NCBI GenBank assembly: GCA_905213875.1
Contig: CAJMJN010000006.1
Location: forward strand, 1-59,434
DNA length: 59,434 bases
Reading direction: 5' to 3'
DNA from: an uncultured Clostridium sp.
GTDB taxonomy: Bacteria > Bacillota > Clostridia > TANB77 > CAG-508
The notes beneath the pieces were generated by a model. It worked only from the letters and a program-made list of their open reading frames with translations, had not been told where the DNA came from and did not search any database. Shown here in pieces: positions 49,723 to 58,442 of this stretch. The position numbers and the translations under genes were made by a program. Positions within the stretch are counted from its first letter, which is position 1. Every line of letters begins with the position of its first letter.

Positions 49723-50808
49723 TTATATTAAATTATCAAACACAAATTGTTCTTGCATTCTTCTTAAAGATTGTTTTATTGTTCTAGCTCTTACTTCTCC
49801 AATTCCATCTACTTCATCTAAGCTTTCTATATCTGCAGCCAATATATGTTGAAATGATTTAAATGATTCTACTAAATTTTCTACTATATTACTTGGCATT
49901 CTTGGTATTTTATTAAGTATTCTATATCCTTTTGTATATACTGCAACTTCATCATAATCATCAAATGTTCCATAGCCTAAAAGTTTAGCGATTGTTGATT
50001 CTTTTGATATTTCCTCATAACTTAAACTTTCTAAGTTATTTATTGCATCTTCTGCTGTTCTTTTATTTTTGCCTTTTCCTGGAACTATATAATCTTTTAT
50101 TATAAGCCTTTCTTCTTTTTCTAGTCCTCCAATTAATTCTTCTAATTGCATTTTTACTAATCTACCATCACTTCCAAGTTCAGAAATTTGCCTTTGTATT
50201 TCTTCTACTATTTTCATTACCATTTCTGCTCTTTGGATTGCTCCTATTACATTTTGCAATGTTACTATATCATTAAATTCATATTCATTTAATAAGCTTA
50301 GTTTATTATCAAATACTTTTTTATATTTTTCTAATGTTTGAATTGCTTGATTTGCTTTGTTTAATACTGCATTTGTATCTTCTAGAATATATCTGTCATT
50401 TCCTTTGAATACTGTTATTATACTTCTTCTTTGTGATATACTTATAACTAATTCTCCTGTTTGTTTTGCTGTCCTTTCAGCTGTTCTATGCCTTGTTCCT
50501 GTTTCTAGTGTTGTTATTTCATGTGATGGAATTAATTGTGCATTTGCATATAATATCTTTTTTAAATCTCCACTTAAAACTATTGCTCCATCCATTTTAG
50601 CTAATTCATATAGTTTTGATGAAGTATAATCTTCATTTATTGTAAATCCTCCATCAACTACTTCTTTTAGTACATCTTGTTTATCTGTTATAAGTAATAA
50701 TGCTCCTGTTCTTGCTCTTAGTATATTTTCTAGTCCATCTCTTATGGGAGTTCCTGGTGCTATTAATCTTAATATTTTGGTTATATTATCTTCTTTGCCC
50801 TTTCTCAA
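49723..50808 (-). CDS. disA: DNA integrity scanning diadenylate cyclase DisA
   Basis: 361 residues from TTG 50808 (GGGAG upstream). The DAC domain carries MDGAIVLSGD (DGA motif) and LETGTRHRTAERTAKQTGELVISISQRR (RHR motif); a linker helix domain and a C-terminal HhH domain (IESLDEVDGIGEVRARTIKQSLRRMQEQ) follow. It makes c-di-AMP and scans DNA for branched structures, delaying sporulation when damage is present. It follows radA with a 25-base gap, the conserved radA-disA order. Confidence 0.97.
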   Translation of the reverse strand: MRKGKEDNITKILRLIAPGTPIRDGLENILRARTGALLLITDKQDVLKEVVDGGFTINEDYTSSKLYELAKMDGAIVLSGDLKKILYANAQLIPSHEITTLETGTRHRTAERTAKQTGELVISISQRRSIITVFKGNDRYILEDTNAVLNKANQAIQTLEKYKKVFDNKLSLLNEYEFNDIVTLQNVIGAIQRAEMVMKIVEEIQRQISELGSDGRLVKMQLEELIGGLEKEERLIIKDYIVPGKGKNKRTAEDAINNLESLSYEEISKESTIAKLLGYGTFDDYDEVAVYTKGYRILNKIPRMPSNIVENLVESFKSFQHILAADIESLDEVDGIGEVRARTIKQSLRRMQEQFVFDNLI

Positions 50809-50833
50809 AAGTAACTCTCCCTTCTTAATTAAA

Positions 50834-52201
50834 TTATCCTAATCCAATTTTTTGTATGGCTTCATTAATATTCTTAACGCATATTATATCTAATTTATAT
50901 TTTTCTTTCAAGTCTTTTTTATTACTTTCTGGAATTATACATTTTTTAAACCCTAATTTTTCCGCTTCTTTTAATCGTTTTTCTATTAGGTTTATTCTTC
51001 TTATTTCTCCTGTTAATCCTACTTCTCCTAATATTATCATATCTTTAGGTATTGGTACATTTTTAAAACTAGATGCTGTTACTAATGCAACACCTAAATC
51101 CACTGCAGGTTCATTAACTTTTAGTCCACCAACAACATTTAAGTATACATCTTGTGAGCCAAGCATTACACCTGCCTTTTTTTCTAATACTGCAAGTAGT
51201 AATGATAATCTATTATAATCAATTCCATTTGCTGTTCTTTTTGGATATCCAAATACTGTTTGTGATGTTAGTGCTTGTAATTCTACTAATATAGGTCTTG
51301 TTCCTTCCATTGTTGCCACTATACAAGAACCTGCTGGATTATCTTCCCTTTCTGATATTAATATATCAGATGGATTGTCTATTTCACACATTCCTTTATC
51401 TTGCATTTCAAACATTCCAATTTCGTTTGTAGAACCAAACCTGTTTTTTACTCCTCTTAAAATTCTATAAGAAAAATATCTTTCACCTTCTAAATATAAA
51501 ACTGTATCTACCATATGTTCTAACACTCTTGGACCTGCTATGTTTCCTTCTTTTGTCACATGACCTATAATTATGGTTGTTATTCCTCTAGATTTACATA
51601 CTCTCATAACTTGTCCTGTAATTTCTCTTACTTGACTAACACTTCCAGCAGCTGCTGTAATTTCGTCTGAATACATTGTTTGAATTGAATCTATTATTAC
51701 TAATTTAGGATTAACATTTATTATTGCTTGATTTACTATATCTATGTTTGTTTCACCTAAAAATAGAATGTCTTCATTATTTATTCCAAGCCTATCTGCT
51801 CTAAGTTTTATTTGCTCTGCTGATTCTTCTCCAGATACATACAAGACTTTTCCATCACCTTTTATTTTATCACATATTTGTAAAATTAATGTTGATTTTC
51901 CTATTCCAGGTTCTCCACCTAGTAATACAAGTGAACCTTTTACCAATCCTCCACCTAATACTCTATCCAGCTCTTGAAATCCTGTATGTGTTCTTATTGT
52001 TTCTTTTGCTTCATATGTGTTTAATGCTTGTGGTGTAATATTTCCTGCACTTATACCTTTACTACTTCCTGCTGATTTTGTTTCTACTATTTTTTGCTCA
52101 TAAAAACTATTCCAACTTCCACAAGCAGGGCATTTTCCTAGCCATTTAGCAGATTCGTTTCCACAATCACTGCATACAAATATTGTTTTGTTTTTTGCCA
52201 T
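50834..52201 (-). CDS. radA: DNA repair protein RadA (Sms)
   Basis: 455 residues. A C4 zinc finger FVCSDCGNESAKWLGKCPACGSW, Walker A LLGGEPGIGKSTLILQI, the RadA motif LRGVKNRFGSTNEIGMFEM (KNRFG), and the Lon-protease-like C-terminal domain (LNVVGGLKVNEPAVDLGVALVTASSF) are present. It promotes branch migration during recombination. It is cotranscribed with disA; both help DNA-damage handling. Confidence 0.97.
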   Translation of the reverse strand: MAKNKTIFVCSDCGNESAKWLGKCPACGSWNSFYEQKIVETKSAGSSKGISAGNITPQALNTYEAKETIRTHTGFQELDRVLGGGLVKGSLVLLGGEPGIGKSTLILQICDKIKGDGKVLYVSGEESAEQIKLRADRLGINNEDILFLGETNIDIVNQAIINVNPKLVIIDSIQTMYSDEITAAAGSVSQVREITGQVMRVCKSRGITTIIIGHVTKEGNIAGPRVLEHMVDTVLYLEGERYFSYRILRGVKNRFGSTNEIGMFEMQDKGMCEIDNPSDILISEREDNPAGSCIVATMEGTRPILVELQALTSQTVFGYPKRTANGIDYNRLSLLLAVLEKKAGVMLGSQDVYLNVVGGLKVNEPAVDLGVALVTASSFKNVPIPKDMIILGEVGLTGEIRRINLIEKRLKEAEKLGFKKCIIPESNKKDLKEKYKLDIICVKNINEAIQKIGLG

Positions 52202-52300
52202 TCGCTTTTCCTTGTATAATATATTTAGGTTTTTAAATTGGTTTTGCCTATAAACCTCTTATTAAAATATAAATTTCTATTTTACTCTCATATAAGCAAT

Positions 52301-52339
52301 AAAAGTATAGCACATTAAAAATTAATTTGCTATACTTTT
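52301..52339 (-). terminator. Terminator of the 52370 gene
   Basis: AAAAGTATAGCA (52301-52312) and TGCTATACTTTT (52328-52339) form a 12-bp stem with a 15-nt loop. Confidence 0.7.
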
Positions 52340-52369
52340 TCACTAATTCATAAAAAATTCATTTTTCTT

Positions 52370-52681
52370 TTATTTTGCTTTTCCAAATGAAACTTCTTGG
52401 AATAAGAAATCATGTACTTTTTCCCAAGTAATATCTTGGTGTAAGAATTCATTTATTTCATCTTCAACTTTTTGTTGATATGGTGTTAATTCTACTTTTA
52501 TTTCTTTATTCCAATCGATGTCTTGTAGCCAGAATGCTTTGAAACTATTCCAAAATCCTTTTTTTACTGGTAAATTTTCATTTCTTATTGTTCCAGCATT
52601 TTCAATATTTTCTGCATTGTTATTAAATTCTACGCCTCCAAAAACACCGTTTACTTTGTTTTCTTCACCTAAATCTGCCAT
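52370..52681 (-). CDS. Small hypothetical protein with tandem WxQDIDW/HQDITW-like motifs
   Basis: 103 residues, not recognised. The N-terminus is Asn/Gly-rich and probably flexible; the C-terminal 55 residues contain two similar segments, FWLQDIDWNKEI and FLHQDITWEKV, followed by FLFQEVSF, suggesting a short repeat of aromatic plus QDI/QEV. No membrane helix or Cys. GGAGG precedes the ATG, and a consensus-like promoter (TTGATA-17-TATAAA, 52727-52755) and a terminator make it a single-gene unit. Confidence 0.6.
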   Translation of the reverse strand: MADLGEENKVNGVFGGVEFNNNAENIENAGTIRNENLPVKKGFWNSFKAFWLQDIDWNKEIKVELTPYQQKVEDEINEFLHQDITWEKVHDFLFQEVSFGKAK

Positions 52682-52726
52682 TTTATTTCCTCCTTTGTGT
52701 TATTCTCACACTTTATTGTTAAATTA

Positions 52727-52755
52727 TTTATACTATAATTTTCCTTTTTTATCAA
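52727..52755 (-). promoter_or_regulatory. Promoter of the 52370 gene
   Basis: TTGATA (52750-52755) and TATAAA (52727-52732) on the minus strand, 17-nt spacer. The rest of the gap to mtaB is AT-rich without other visible features. Confidence 0.65.
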
Positions 52756-52918
52756 GTGATTTTGTTTATATTAATATTAAATGTTCGTTACGTAAATATT
52801 ACAGATTTGTTACACATTCTTGTATGCACTGATTTTATTATATTTTCACAATTTCTTAATTATTCAATTTTTCAAGAGCCTTATTAACAGCAATAGTAGT
52901 TTTTCTAATTATATTCTG

Positions 52919-54220
52919 TTATATTTCCACTATAATATGGTCACTTTCAGCTGATATACAATTTGCTTTTGTTATTTTATTTTCTAAATTCATATCACCT
53001 TTTTCTGGTTTATAATATGCTAATAAATAATTTTGAGTATGACCTTTATAAATCCCTTCTTTTTCTTCTTCCCACAACACTTCAACTGTTTTTCCTATAT
53101 AACTTTCATTATATTCTTTTTCAAAATTATTTGATAATTCTATTAATTTTTTACTTCTTTGTTCTTTTATGTTTCCGTCAATTTGATTTTCCATTACTGC
53201 TGCTTTTGTTCCTTTTCTAGGTGAATATTTAAATACATGAGTTTTATAAAATTTTACATCTTCTAAGAATTTATATGTTTTCTCAAATTCTTCTTCCGTC
53301 TCTCCTGGAAAACCAACAATTACATCTGCTGTTAATATTGCATCTTTATATGTATTTCTTATCAAATTTACTACAGTTTTAAATTGTTCTGTGTTATATC
53401 TTCTATTCATTCTTTTTAATGTTTCGTCACATCCGCTTTGTAATGATAAATGGAAATTATGGCATATTTTTTCTAATTTTGATAGTCTATTTATAAATTG
53501 TTCGTCTAATATTAATGGTTCTATTGAACTTAATCTTATTCTTTCTATACCTTCTATTTTATTTAAGTCTTCTAATAAATCTATTAATCCATAATTTTCT
53601 TTAAAATCTTTTCCATATGAGGCTACATGAATTCCTGTTATTACTACTTCTTTTATTCCTTCTTGTGCTATTTTTGTTATTTCTGATATTATTCCTTCTG
53701 GTTTTCTACTTCTTACTCTTCCACGTGCATATGGTATTATACAATATGAGCAAAATCTATCACATCCATCTTGGATTTTTACAACTGCTCTTGTTTTTTC
53801 AGTATATGTAACATCTCCAAATTCTATGAATTCTCTTTGTTGCATTAAATCTTCTATTTCTAATTGCTTTTTTTTATCTTTTTGATATTGTTCTAAATGT
53901 TCTACTATATTCTTTTTCTCGTTATTTCCTAATATTAAATCAATATCTTCTATTTTGGCAACTTCGTCTTTTGCAACTTGCACATAACATCCACAAGCAA
54001 TTACTATTGAATTTGGATTTAATTCTTTTACACGTCTTAACATTTGTCTTGATTTTCTGTCTGACATATTTGTTACTGTACATGTATTTATTACGTATAT
54101 GTCTGCTTTTTCATGGTGTTCTACTACTTCATATCCTTTTTCTATAAATTCTTGTGACATTGCATTTGTTTCATATTGATTTACTTTACAGCCTAATGTT
54201 ATGAATGCTACTTTTGACAT
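52919..54220 (-). CDS. mtaB: tRNA t6A37 methylthiotransferase MtaB
   Basis: 433 residues. Radical SAM enzyme that adds a methylthio group to t6A37 of tRNA (ms2t6A). The N-terminal UPF0004 domain has VAFITLGCKVNQYETNAM and CTVTNMSDRKSRQMLRR, ACGCYVQ; the radical SAM cluster is CDRFCSYCIIPYARGRVRSR (CxxxCxxC). A C-terminal TRAM-like region follows. It complements the t6A genes tsaE and tsaB found at 55.8-57.1 kb. It is a single-gene unit. Confidence 0.95.
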   Translation of the reverse strand: MSKVAFITLGCKVNQYETNAMSQEFIEKGYEVVEHHEKADIYVINTCTVTNMSDRKSRQMLRRVKELNPNSIVIACGCYVQVAKDEVAKIEDIDLILGNNEKKNIVEHLEQYQKDKKKQLEIEDLMQQREFIEFGDVTYTEKTRAVVKIQDGCDRFCSYCIIPYARGRVRSRKPEGIISEITKIAQEGIKEVVITGIHVASYGKDFKENYGLIDLLEDLNKIEGIERIRLSSIEPLILDEQFINRLSKLEKICHNFHLSLQSGCDETLKRMNRRYNTEQFKTVVNLIRNTYKDAILTADVIVGFPGETEEEFEKTYKFLEDVKFYKTHVFKYSPRKGTKAAVMENQIDGNIKEQRSKKLIELSNNFEKEYNESYIGKTVEVLWEEEKEGIYKGHTQNYLLAYYKPEKGDMNLENKITKANCISAESDHIIVEI

Positions 54221-54252
54221 ATTATTTACTCCTTTTAATTCTATTTAAATAA

Positions 54253-54285
54253 ATAAGTTTGAAAGATTTTTTCTTTCAAACTTAT
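54253..54285. terminator. Terminator between mreB and mtaB
   Basis: ATAAGTTTGAAAGA (54253-54266) and TCTTTCAAACTTAT (54272-54285) form a 14-bp perfect stem with a 5-nt T loop. Confidence 0.85.
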
Positions 54286-54293
54286 TTTAACAT

Positions 54294-55313
54294 TTATCTT
54301 CTTGCATGTCCATCTATTGCATCTAAATTATCTAACGCTTTTCCAGTTCCTAATGCTACACAAGAAACTGTATCTTGGGCTATCATTACATTTATCCCTG
54401 TTTTTTCTTGTAGCAATTTATCTAAACCGTCTATTAAACATCCTCCACCTGTCATATAGATTCCTCTGTCGCTTATATCTGCTGCAAGTTCTGGTGGTGT
54501 TCTTTCTAATACAGAATGAACTGCTTCTACAATCATCATTGCCGGTTCTATTAATGCTTCTAGCATTTCGCTAGATTTTACTGTTAATGTTTTTGGAAGT
54601 CCTGTTCCTAAATCTCTTCCTCTTATTTGCATTTCTGTATCTTGAATTTTTGGATATACACAACCTATATTTATTTTTAAATCTTCAGCTGTTCTTTCTC
54701 CAATTACTATATTATGTTTTTTCTTTATATATTTTACTATTGCTTCGTCAAATTTATCTCCTGCAACTTTTAATGATGTACTAACAACAGATCCTCCTAA
54801 TGAAATAACTGCTATATCAGTTGTTCCACCACCTATATCTACTACCATATTTCCACAAGCTTTTGATATATCAATTCCTGCTCCTATTGCTGCTGCAATT
54901 GGTTCTTCTATTAAATATACTCTTCTAGCTCCTGCTTGTGATGCTGCATCAATTACAGCTTTTTTCTCTACTTCAGTAACTTGTGATGGGATACAAATCA
55001 TTATTCTTGGTGAAAATATAAATTTTCCGCATATTTTATTTATAAAATATTTTAACATTTTTTCTGTTACTGTATAATCTGAAATAACACCATCTCTTAA
55101 AGGTCTTGTTGCTACTATGTTTCCTGGTGTTCTTCCTAACATTCTTCTTGCTTCTTGACCAACAGCTAATACCTCTCCATTTGTGTTATCAACAGCTACA
55201 ACTGATGGTTCTCTTAAAACTATCCCTTTTCCTTTAACATATGCAATAACAGTTGCTGTTCCTAAATCTATACCTATATCTTGTCCAAACCCGAATTTAA
55301 ACTTTTTTTTCAT
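54294..55313 (-). CDS. mreB: Rod shape-determining protein MreB/Mbl
   Basis: 339 residues, actin fold. DIGIDLGTATVIAYVKGKGIVLREPSVVA (phosphate 1), MVVDIGGGTTDIAVISLGG (phosphate 2), IEEPIAAAIGAGIDI (connect 1) and IYMTGGGCLIDGLD (adenosine) are all present. It forms membrane-bound filaments guiding lateral wall synthesis. It stands alone without mreC/mreD, so it may be the Mbl or MreBH type; sequence does not decide. GGGAGAAAAAA lies upstream of the ATG. Confidence 0.96.
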   Translation of the reverse strand: MKKKFKFGFGQDIGIDLGTATVIAYVKGKGIVLREPSVVAVDNTNGEVLAVGQEARRMLGRTPGNIVATRPLRDGVISDYTVTEKMLKYFINKICGKFIFSPRIMICIPSQVTEVEKKAVIDAASQAGARRVYLIEEPIAAAIGAGIDISKACGNMVVDIGGGTTDIAVISLGGSVVSTSLKVAGDKFDEAIVKYIKKKHNIVIGERTAEDLKINIGCVYPKIQDTEMQIRGRDLGTGLPKTLTVKSSEMLEALIEPAMMIVEAVHSVLERTPPELAADISDRGIYMTGGGCLIDGLDKLLQEKTGINVMIAQDTVSCVALGTGKALDNLDAIDGHARR

Positions 55314-55437
55314 TTTTTTCTCCCAACTTTCTTTGTTTCCTTCTCGTTACAAATGTATTACAATTATATTACACAATGTACATTTTATCAACCCTTTTGA
55401 CTGATTTTTTTATTTTTATTTTCAGATTAATTTGTAT

Positions 55438-55466
55438 TTGACTGTAAGCTCTTTTTATAATATAAT
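55438..55466 (+). promoter_or_regulatory. Promoter of the small toxin mRNA
   Basis: TTGACT (55438-55443), 17-nt spacer, TATAAT (55461-55466). The transcript would start near 55473; its leader has a CCTTT/AAAGG pairing that could mask the AAGGAGG. Confidence 0.85.
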
Positions 55467-55515
55467 TCTTCCATCCTTTTCGAGGAAAAATTCAAGGAAA
55501 GGAGGCAATACACCT

Positions 55516-55584
55516 ATGCGTAGCTTTATCAAATTAATAGTTCTTATTATTGTTTATACAATCATAAATGATAATAATGACTAG
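55516..55584 (+). CDS. Fst-like type I toxin peptide (22 residues)
   Basis: ATG 55516 with a strong AAGGAGG about 10 nt upstream. The 22-residue product has a hydrophobic core (IKLIVLIIVYTII) and a polar, acidic tail (NDNND), the architecture of Fst/Ldr-type membrane toxins. The coding region is framed by a consensus promoter and a strong bidirectional terminator. A convergent antisense RNA (55588-55660) overlaps the terminator and carries a stretch complementary to the start region of this ORF. These features match the par locus of pAD1-type systems. Residue-level similarity to Fst is not claimed. Confidence 0.7.
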   Translation: MRSFIKLIVLIIVYTIINDNND

Positions 55585-55587
55585 ACA

Positions 55588-55660
55588 AAAAAAGACTAGG
55601 AACGGCAATTCCTAGTCTTTTTATTGCAATACATAATGCGTAGCTTATCGCAATATTGCT
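55588..55660 (-). ncRNA. Antisense antitoxin RNA (RNA II-like) of the type I module
   Basis: A minus-strand promoter TTGACA (55690-55695), 17-nt spacer, TATAAT (55667-55672) would start a roughly 73-nt RNA near 55660. It carries the complement of ATGCGTAGCTTATC (55636-55649), a direct repeat of the toxin start region ATGCGTAGCTTTATC (55516-55530, one T fewer), then the shared terminator 55591-55620 ending in a T run. Convergent genes, direct repeats and a shared terminator are the hallmarks of Fst/RNA II loci. Confidence 0.72.
55591..55620. terminator. Bidirectional terminator shared by toxin mRNA and antitoxin RNA
   Basis: AAAGACTAGGAA (55591-55602) and TTCCTAGTCTTT (55609-55620) form a 12-bp perfect stem with loop CGGCAA; T runs follow on both strands. 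Confidence 0.9.
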
Positions 55661-55666
55661 GGTTTT

Positions 55667-55695
55667 ATTATATCACCTCTATTATTATATGTCAA
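55667..55695 (-). promoter_or_regulatory. Promoter of the antisense antitoxin RNA
   Basis: Perfect consensus on the minus strand, TTGACA-17 nt-TATAAT. It is stronger than the toxin promoter (TTGACT), as expected when the antitoxin RNA must be in excess. Confidence 0.85.
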
Positions 55696-55784
55696 ATTCA
55701 AATTTTTATTAATTATATAGTTTGTTCCTTGATTAGCTTGATTTTTAGCTAGTAATCAAGTATAATTTTACTCAAGGTGATTAT

Positions 55785-56240
55785 ATGAGAAAACATATGC
55801 AATTAATTACAAATTGTGAAACAGATACAAAAAACTTTGCAAAATCATTGGCTAAAATATTAAAGCCTAAAGATATTGTTGTATTAACTGGTGAACTTGG
55901 TTCTGGAAAGACCAAATTTGTTGAAGGTTTTTTGTCTTACTTTGGGTTAGAAAATGAAATTTCTAGTCCAACTTTTACAATTGTTAATGAATATAAAAAT
56001 AATGATATTAATATTTATCATTTTGATGTTTACCGTTTAGCGGATTCTTCTGAATTCTACGAAATCGGTGGAGACGAATATTTTGATACAGGAATTTGTT
56101 TAATTGAATGGGGTGAATTAATTGAAGATGCTTTACCTTCTAATTATATTCATATTACATTTACTAAAAACGAGAATGAAGAAAATTCAAGAATTTTAGA
56201 TATTGATTTTCCTGAGAATTATAAAATTTTGCAAGCTTAG
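55785..56240 (+). CDS. tsaE: tRNA threonylcarbamoyladenosine biosynthesis ATPase TsaE
   Basis: 151 residues. Walker A LTGELGSGKTKFVEGFL, then SSPTFTIVNEYKN and IYHFDVYRL and CLIEWGE, the TsaE signatures. It powers the TsaBDE complex that makes t6A37 in ANN-decoding tRNAs. AAGGTGAT precedes the ATG. It starts the tsaE-tsaB-rimI unit on the plus strand; tsaD is not in the window. Confidence 0.95.
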   Translation: MRKHMQLITNCETDTKNFAKSLAKILKPKDIVVLTGELGSGKTKFVEGFLSYFGLENEISSPTFTIVNEYKNNDINIYHFDVYRLADSSEFYEIGGDEYFDTGICLIEWGELIEDALPSNYIHITFTKNENEENSRILDIDFPENYKILQA

Positions 56241-56326
56241 CATTAAAATTTCTAAATTTAAAATTTATGCAACTTGTTTTATGTATGTTTTATATCTTTA
56301 TTAGTGTTATATGAGGTGATTTTATT

Positions 56327-57148
56327 ATGAAAATTTTAAGTATTGATACATCTAGCAAAATTTGTGGTGTTTCAGTTTTGGATAATGAAAATCTTATTTG
56401 TAATTTAGATACAGTTACTGAAAATAGCCATTCTGTTAGTCTAATGCCTATGATAAGTTCTTCTCTAAAAAAAGCAAATTTAGAATTAAAAGATATTGGA
56501 CTAATTGTTTGTGATGTCGGGCCTGGTTCTTTTACAGGAATTAGAATTGGTATTGCTACTGTTAAAGGTTTTTGCGATAGTTTAAATATTCCTTGTATTG
56601 GAATTAGCTCTCTGGAAGCTCTTGCCTATCCAATTCTTTATTCTGAATTTAATAAAAACATTATTGATAATAGTGCAAATTTAGTTTGTAGTATTTTAGA
56701 TTGCAAGAATGAAAACTGCTATTTTGCATTATATCAAAGAAATTCTGAATTAATTGATAATAATAGCCAGATTTCTAAAAATATTAATGATAACAACATT
56801 TTAGATAAAAATGATTTAACTACTTTAATTGAACCAAAAGCAGAAAGTTTAGAAGCTACTTTAGCTATTTTAGATAGCTACTGTCAAGATAATTTTGATA
56901 CATTTACTCTTACTTTTGTTGGTGATGGTTCAGTTAATTTTAAAGAAAAAATATTAGTATCTTTTCCTGATGCAAAATTTGCTGATACTTCTTACAATGA
57001 ATTAAATTCATATTATCTTGGTCTTGCTGGACTTTTGGCATATAACAATGGTTGTGAAACTGAAAATATTTTACCATTATATTTAAAAAAGCCACTTGCT
57101 CAAAGGCAATTAGAAGAAAAAGAAAAAAGGATAATAAATAATGAATAA
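56327..57148 (+). CDS. tsaB: tRNA threonylcarbamoyladenosine biosynthesis protein TsaB
   Basis: 273 residues. ILSIDTSSKICGVSVLDNENL, SHSVSLMPMISSSLKKA, and CDVGPGSFTGIRIGIATVKGFCDSLNIPCIGISSLEALA are canonical. A variable insertion (about 115-165) rich in Asn/Asp is longer than in B. subtilis. It is the pseudo-enzyme partner of TsaD. AGGTGAT lies upstream of the ATG; its end overlaps rimI by 8 bases. Confidence 0.94.
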   Translation: MKILSIDTSSKICGVSVLDNENLICNLDTVTENSHSVSLMPMISSSLKKANLELKDIGLIVCDVGPGSFTGIRIGIATVKGFCDSLNIPCIGISSLEALAYPILYSEFNKNIIDNSANLVCSILDCKNENCYFALYQRNSELIDNNSQISKNINDNNILDKNDLTTLIEPKAESLEATLAILDSYCQDNFDTFTLTFVGDGSVNFKEKILVSFPDAKFADTSYNELNSYYLGLAGLLAYNNGCETENILPLYLKKPLAQRQLEEKEKRIINNE

Positions 57149-57695
57149 TGTAGAAAATATTATACTTTCTATAATGACTATTTCTGATTTAGAGAATATA
57201 AAAGATATTTTAATTTCTGATTTTGATGATTATTGGAATTATAATACTTTAAAAGAAGAATTAACCTGTAAAAATTCTATTTATATCGTAGCCAAGCAAG
57301 AGTCTACTCATATAATTGATAAGCAAGGACTTCCAGGCTTTTCTTCCAAAACTAAAACAAATAAAAATCATAACAATGATTCAGGAAATAGTTCATTGCA
57401 AAACACAATTGTTGGCTTTGCTGGAATTAAAATTATTTTAGATGAAGCTGAACTTATGAATATAGTAGTAAATAAAGCATCTAGACATTCTGGAATTGGT
57501 ACATTACTTTTAAATAAATTGTTAGAAATATGTAAAGGAAAAAATCTTGATTCTATATTTCTTGAAGTAAATGAAAAAAATTTGAATGCTCAAAAATTAT
57601 ATAAAAATTTTGGTTTTGAAACTATATCTATTAGAAAAAATTATTATAATTCAGATAATGGAATTGTTATGAAAAAAAATTTTAAGGCATCTTAA
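57141..57695 (+). CDS. rimI: Ribosomal protein alanine N-acetyltransferase RimI
   Basis: 184 residues, GNAT fold. Motif A (MNIVVNKASRHSGIGTLLLNKLLEIC, acetyl-CoA R/Q-x-x-G-x-G/A-like HSGIGT) and motif B (FLEVNEKNLNAQKLYKNFGFETISIRKNYY) are clear. An insertion of about 25 polar residues (KTKTNKNHNNDSGNSS) splits the N-terminal sheet, making it longer than the usual 150. It acetylates the N-terminus of S18 in other bacteria. The tsaB-rimI overlap is the conserved arrangement. Confidence 0.93.
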   Translation: MNNVENIILSIMTISDLENIKDILISDFDDYWNYNTLKEELTCKNSIYIVAKQESTHIIDKQGLPGFSSKTKTNKNHNNDSGNSSLQNTIVGFAGIKIILDEAELMNIVVNKASRHSGIGTLLLNKLLEICKGKNLDSIFLEVNEKNLNAQKLYKNFGFETISIRKNYYNSDNGIVMKKNFKAS

Positions 57696-57732
57696 TAGTT
57701 AACTGTGTATACAAATTTGCAATAAAAAAATC

Positions 57733-57780
57733 CCTTGAGTAAACTTTATTTTTCGAAATATAGTTCACTCAAGGTTTTTT
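57733..57780 (+). terminator. Terminator of the tsaE-tsaB-rimI unit
   Basis: CCTTGAGT and ACTCAAGG pair, with an extra AACT/AGTT pairing inside, followed by TTTTTT (57775-57780). Confidence 0.88.
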
Positions 57781-57874
57781 ATATTAATTTTTTAGAATTG
57801 TAAATTACACTGTATTGAAATTTTAGTTCACAACTAATTGTGTTAAAATTCGTTTTTTATTTATTGTATAAGTT

Positions 57875-58372
57875 TTATTTTAGATCTATTTCGATCTTTT
57901 TTTCATTTTCTAATTCTATTTTGTGATATTGTATTCCACATTTATTAAATAAAGTTCTTGAAGCTATATTATTCTCTGAATTTGCATATTTATCAGACAA
58001 ATATATTACTTCTTTTATCCCTGATTGGATAATCATTTTTGCACATTCATTACATGGAAATAAGTCAACATATATTTTTGCATTTTCTAAATCTTTTTTA
58101 CTTCCTCTATAATTTAATATTGCATTTAATTCTGCATGACATACATATGGATATTTTGTTTCTAAATTACTTCCTTCTCTACTCCAAATAAATTCATCAT
58201 CACTAAATCCGTTAGGTGCTCCATTATATCCTATTGATAAAATTCTATTATCATTACTTACAATACATGCTCCCACTTGTGTTGAAGGGTCCTTACTTCT
58301 CATTGCTGATAACTTTGCTATTGCCATAAAGTATTCGTCCCAAGATATATAATCTTTTCTTTTTCCAGTCAT
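57875..58372 (-). CDS. Deoxycytidylate deaminase (ComEB/dCMP deaminase)
   Basis: 165 residues. Zinc-dependent deaminase: CHAELNAIL (His, catalytic Glu) and FPCNECAKMIIQSGIKEVIY (two Cys), with the N-terminal SWDEYFMAIAKLSAMRSKDPSTQVGACIVSNDNRILSIGYNGAPNG. It converts dCMP to dUMP for thymidylate synthesis. It lies between obg and the tsa unit, convergent with rimI. Confidence 0.94.
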   Translation of the reverse strand: MTGKRKDYISWDEYFMAIAKLSAMRSKDPSTQVGACIVSNDNRILSIGYNGAPNGFSDDEFIWSREGSNLETKYPYVCHAELNAILNYRGSKKDLENAKIYVDLFPCNECAKMIIQSGIKEVIYLSDKYANSENNIASRTLFNKCGIQYHKIELENEKKIEIDLK

Positions 58373-58442
58373 AACAAAATCCTTTCTTTCATAATTTTTT
58401 ATACTTTGTTATTTGATTTTTTATTTAATCTGCTTTTATTTT

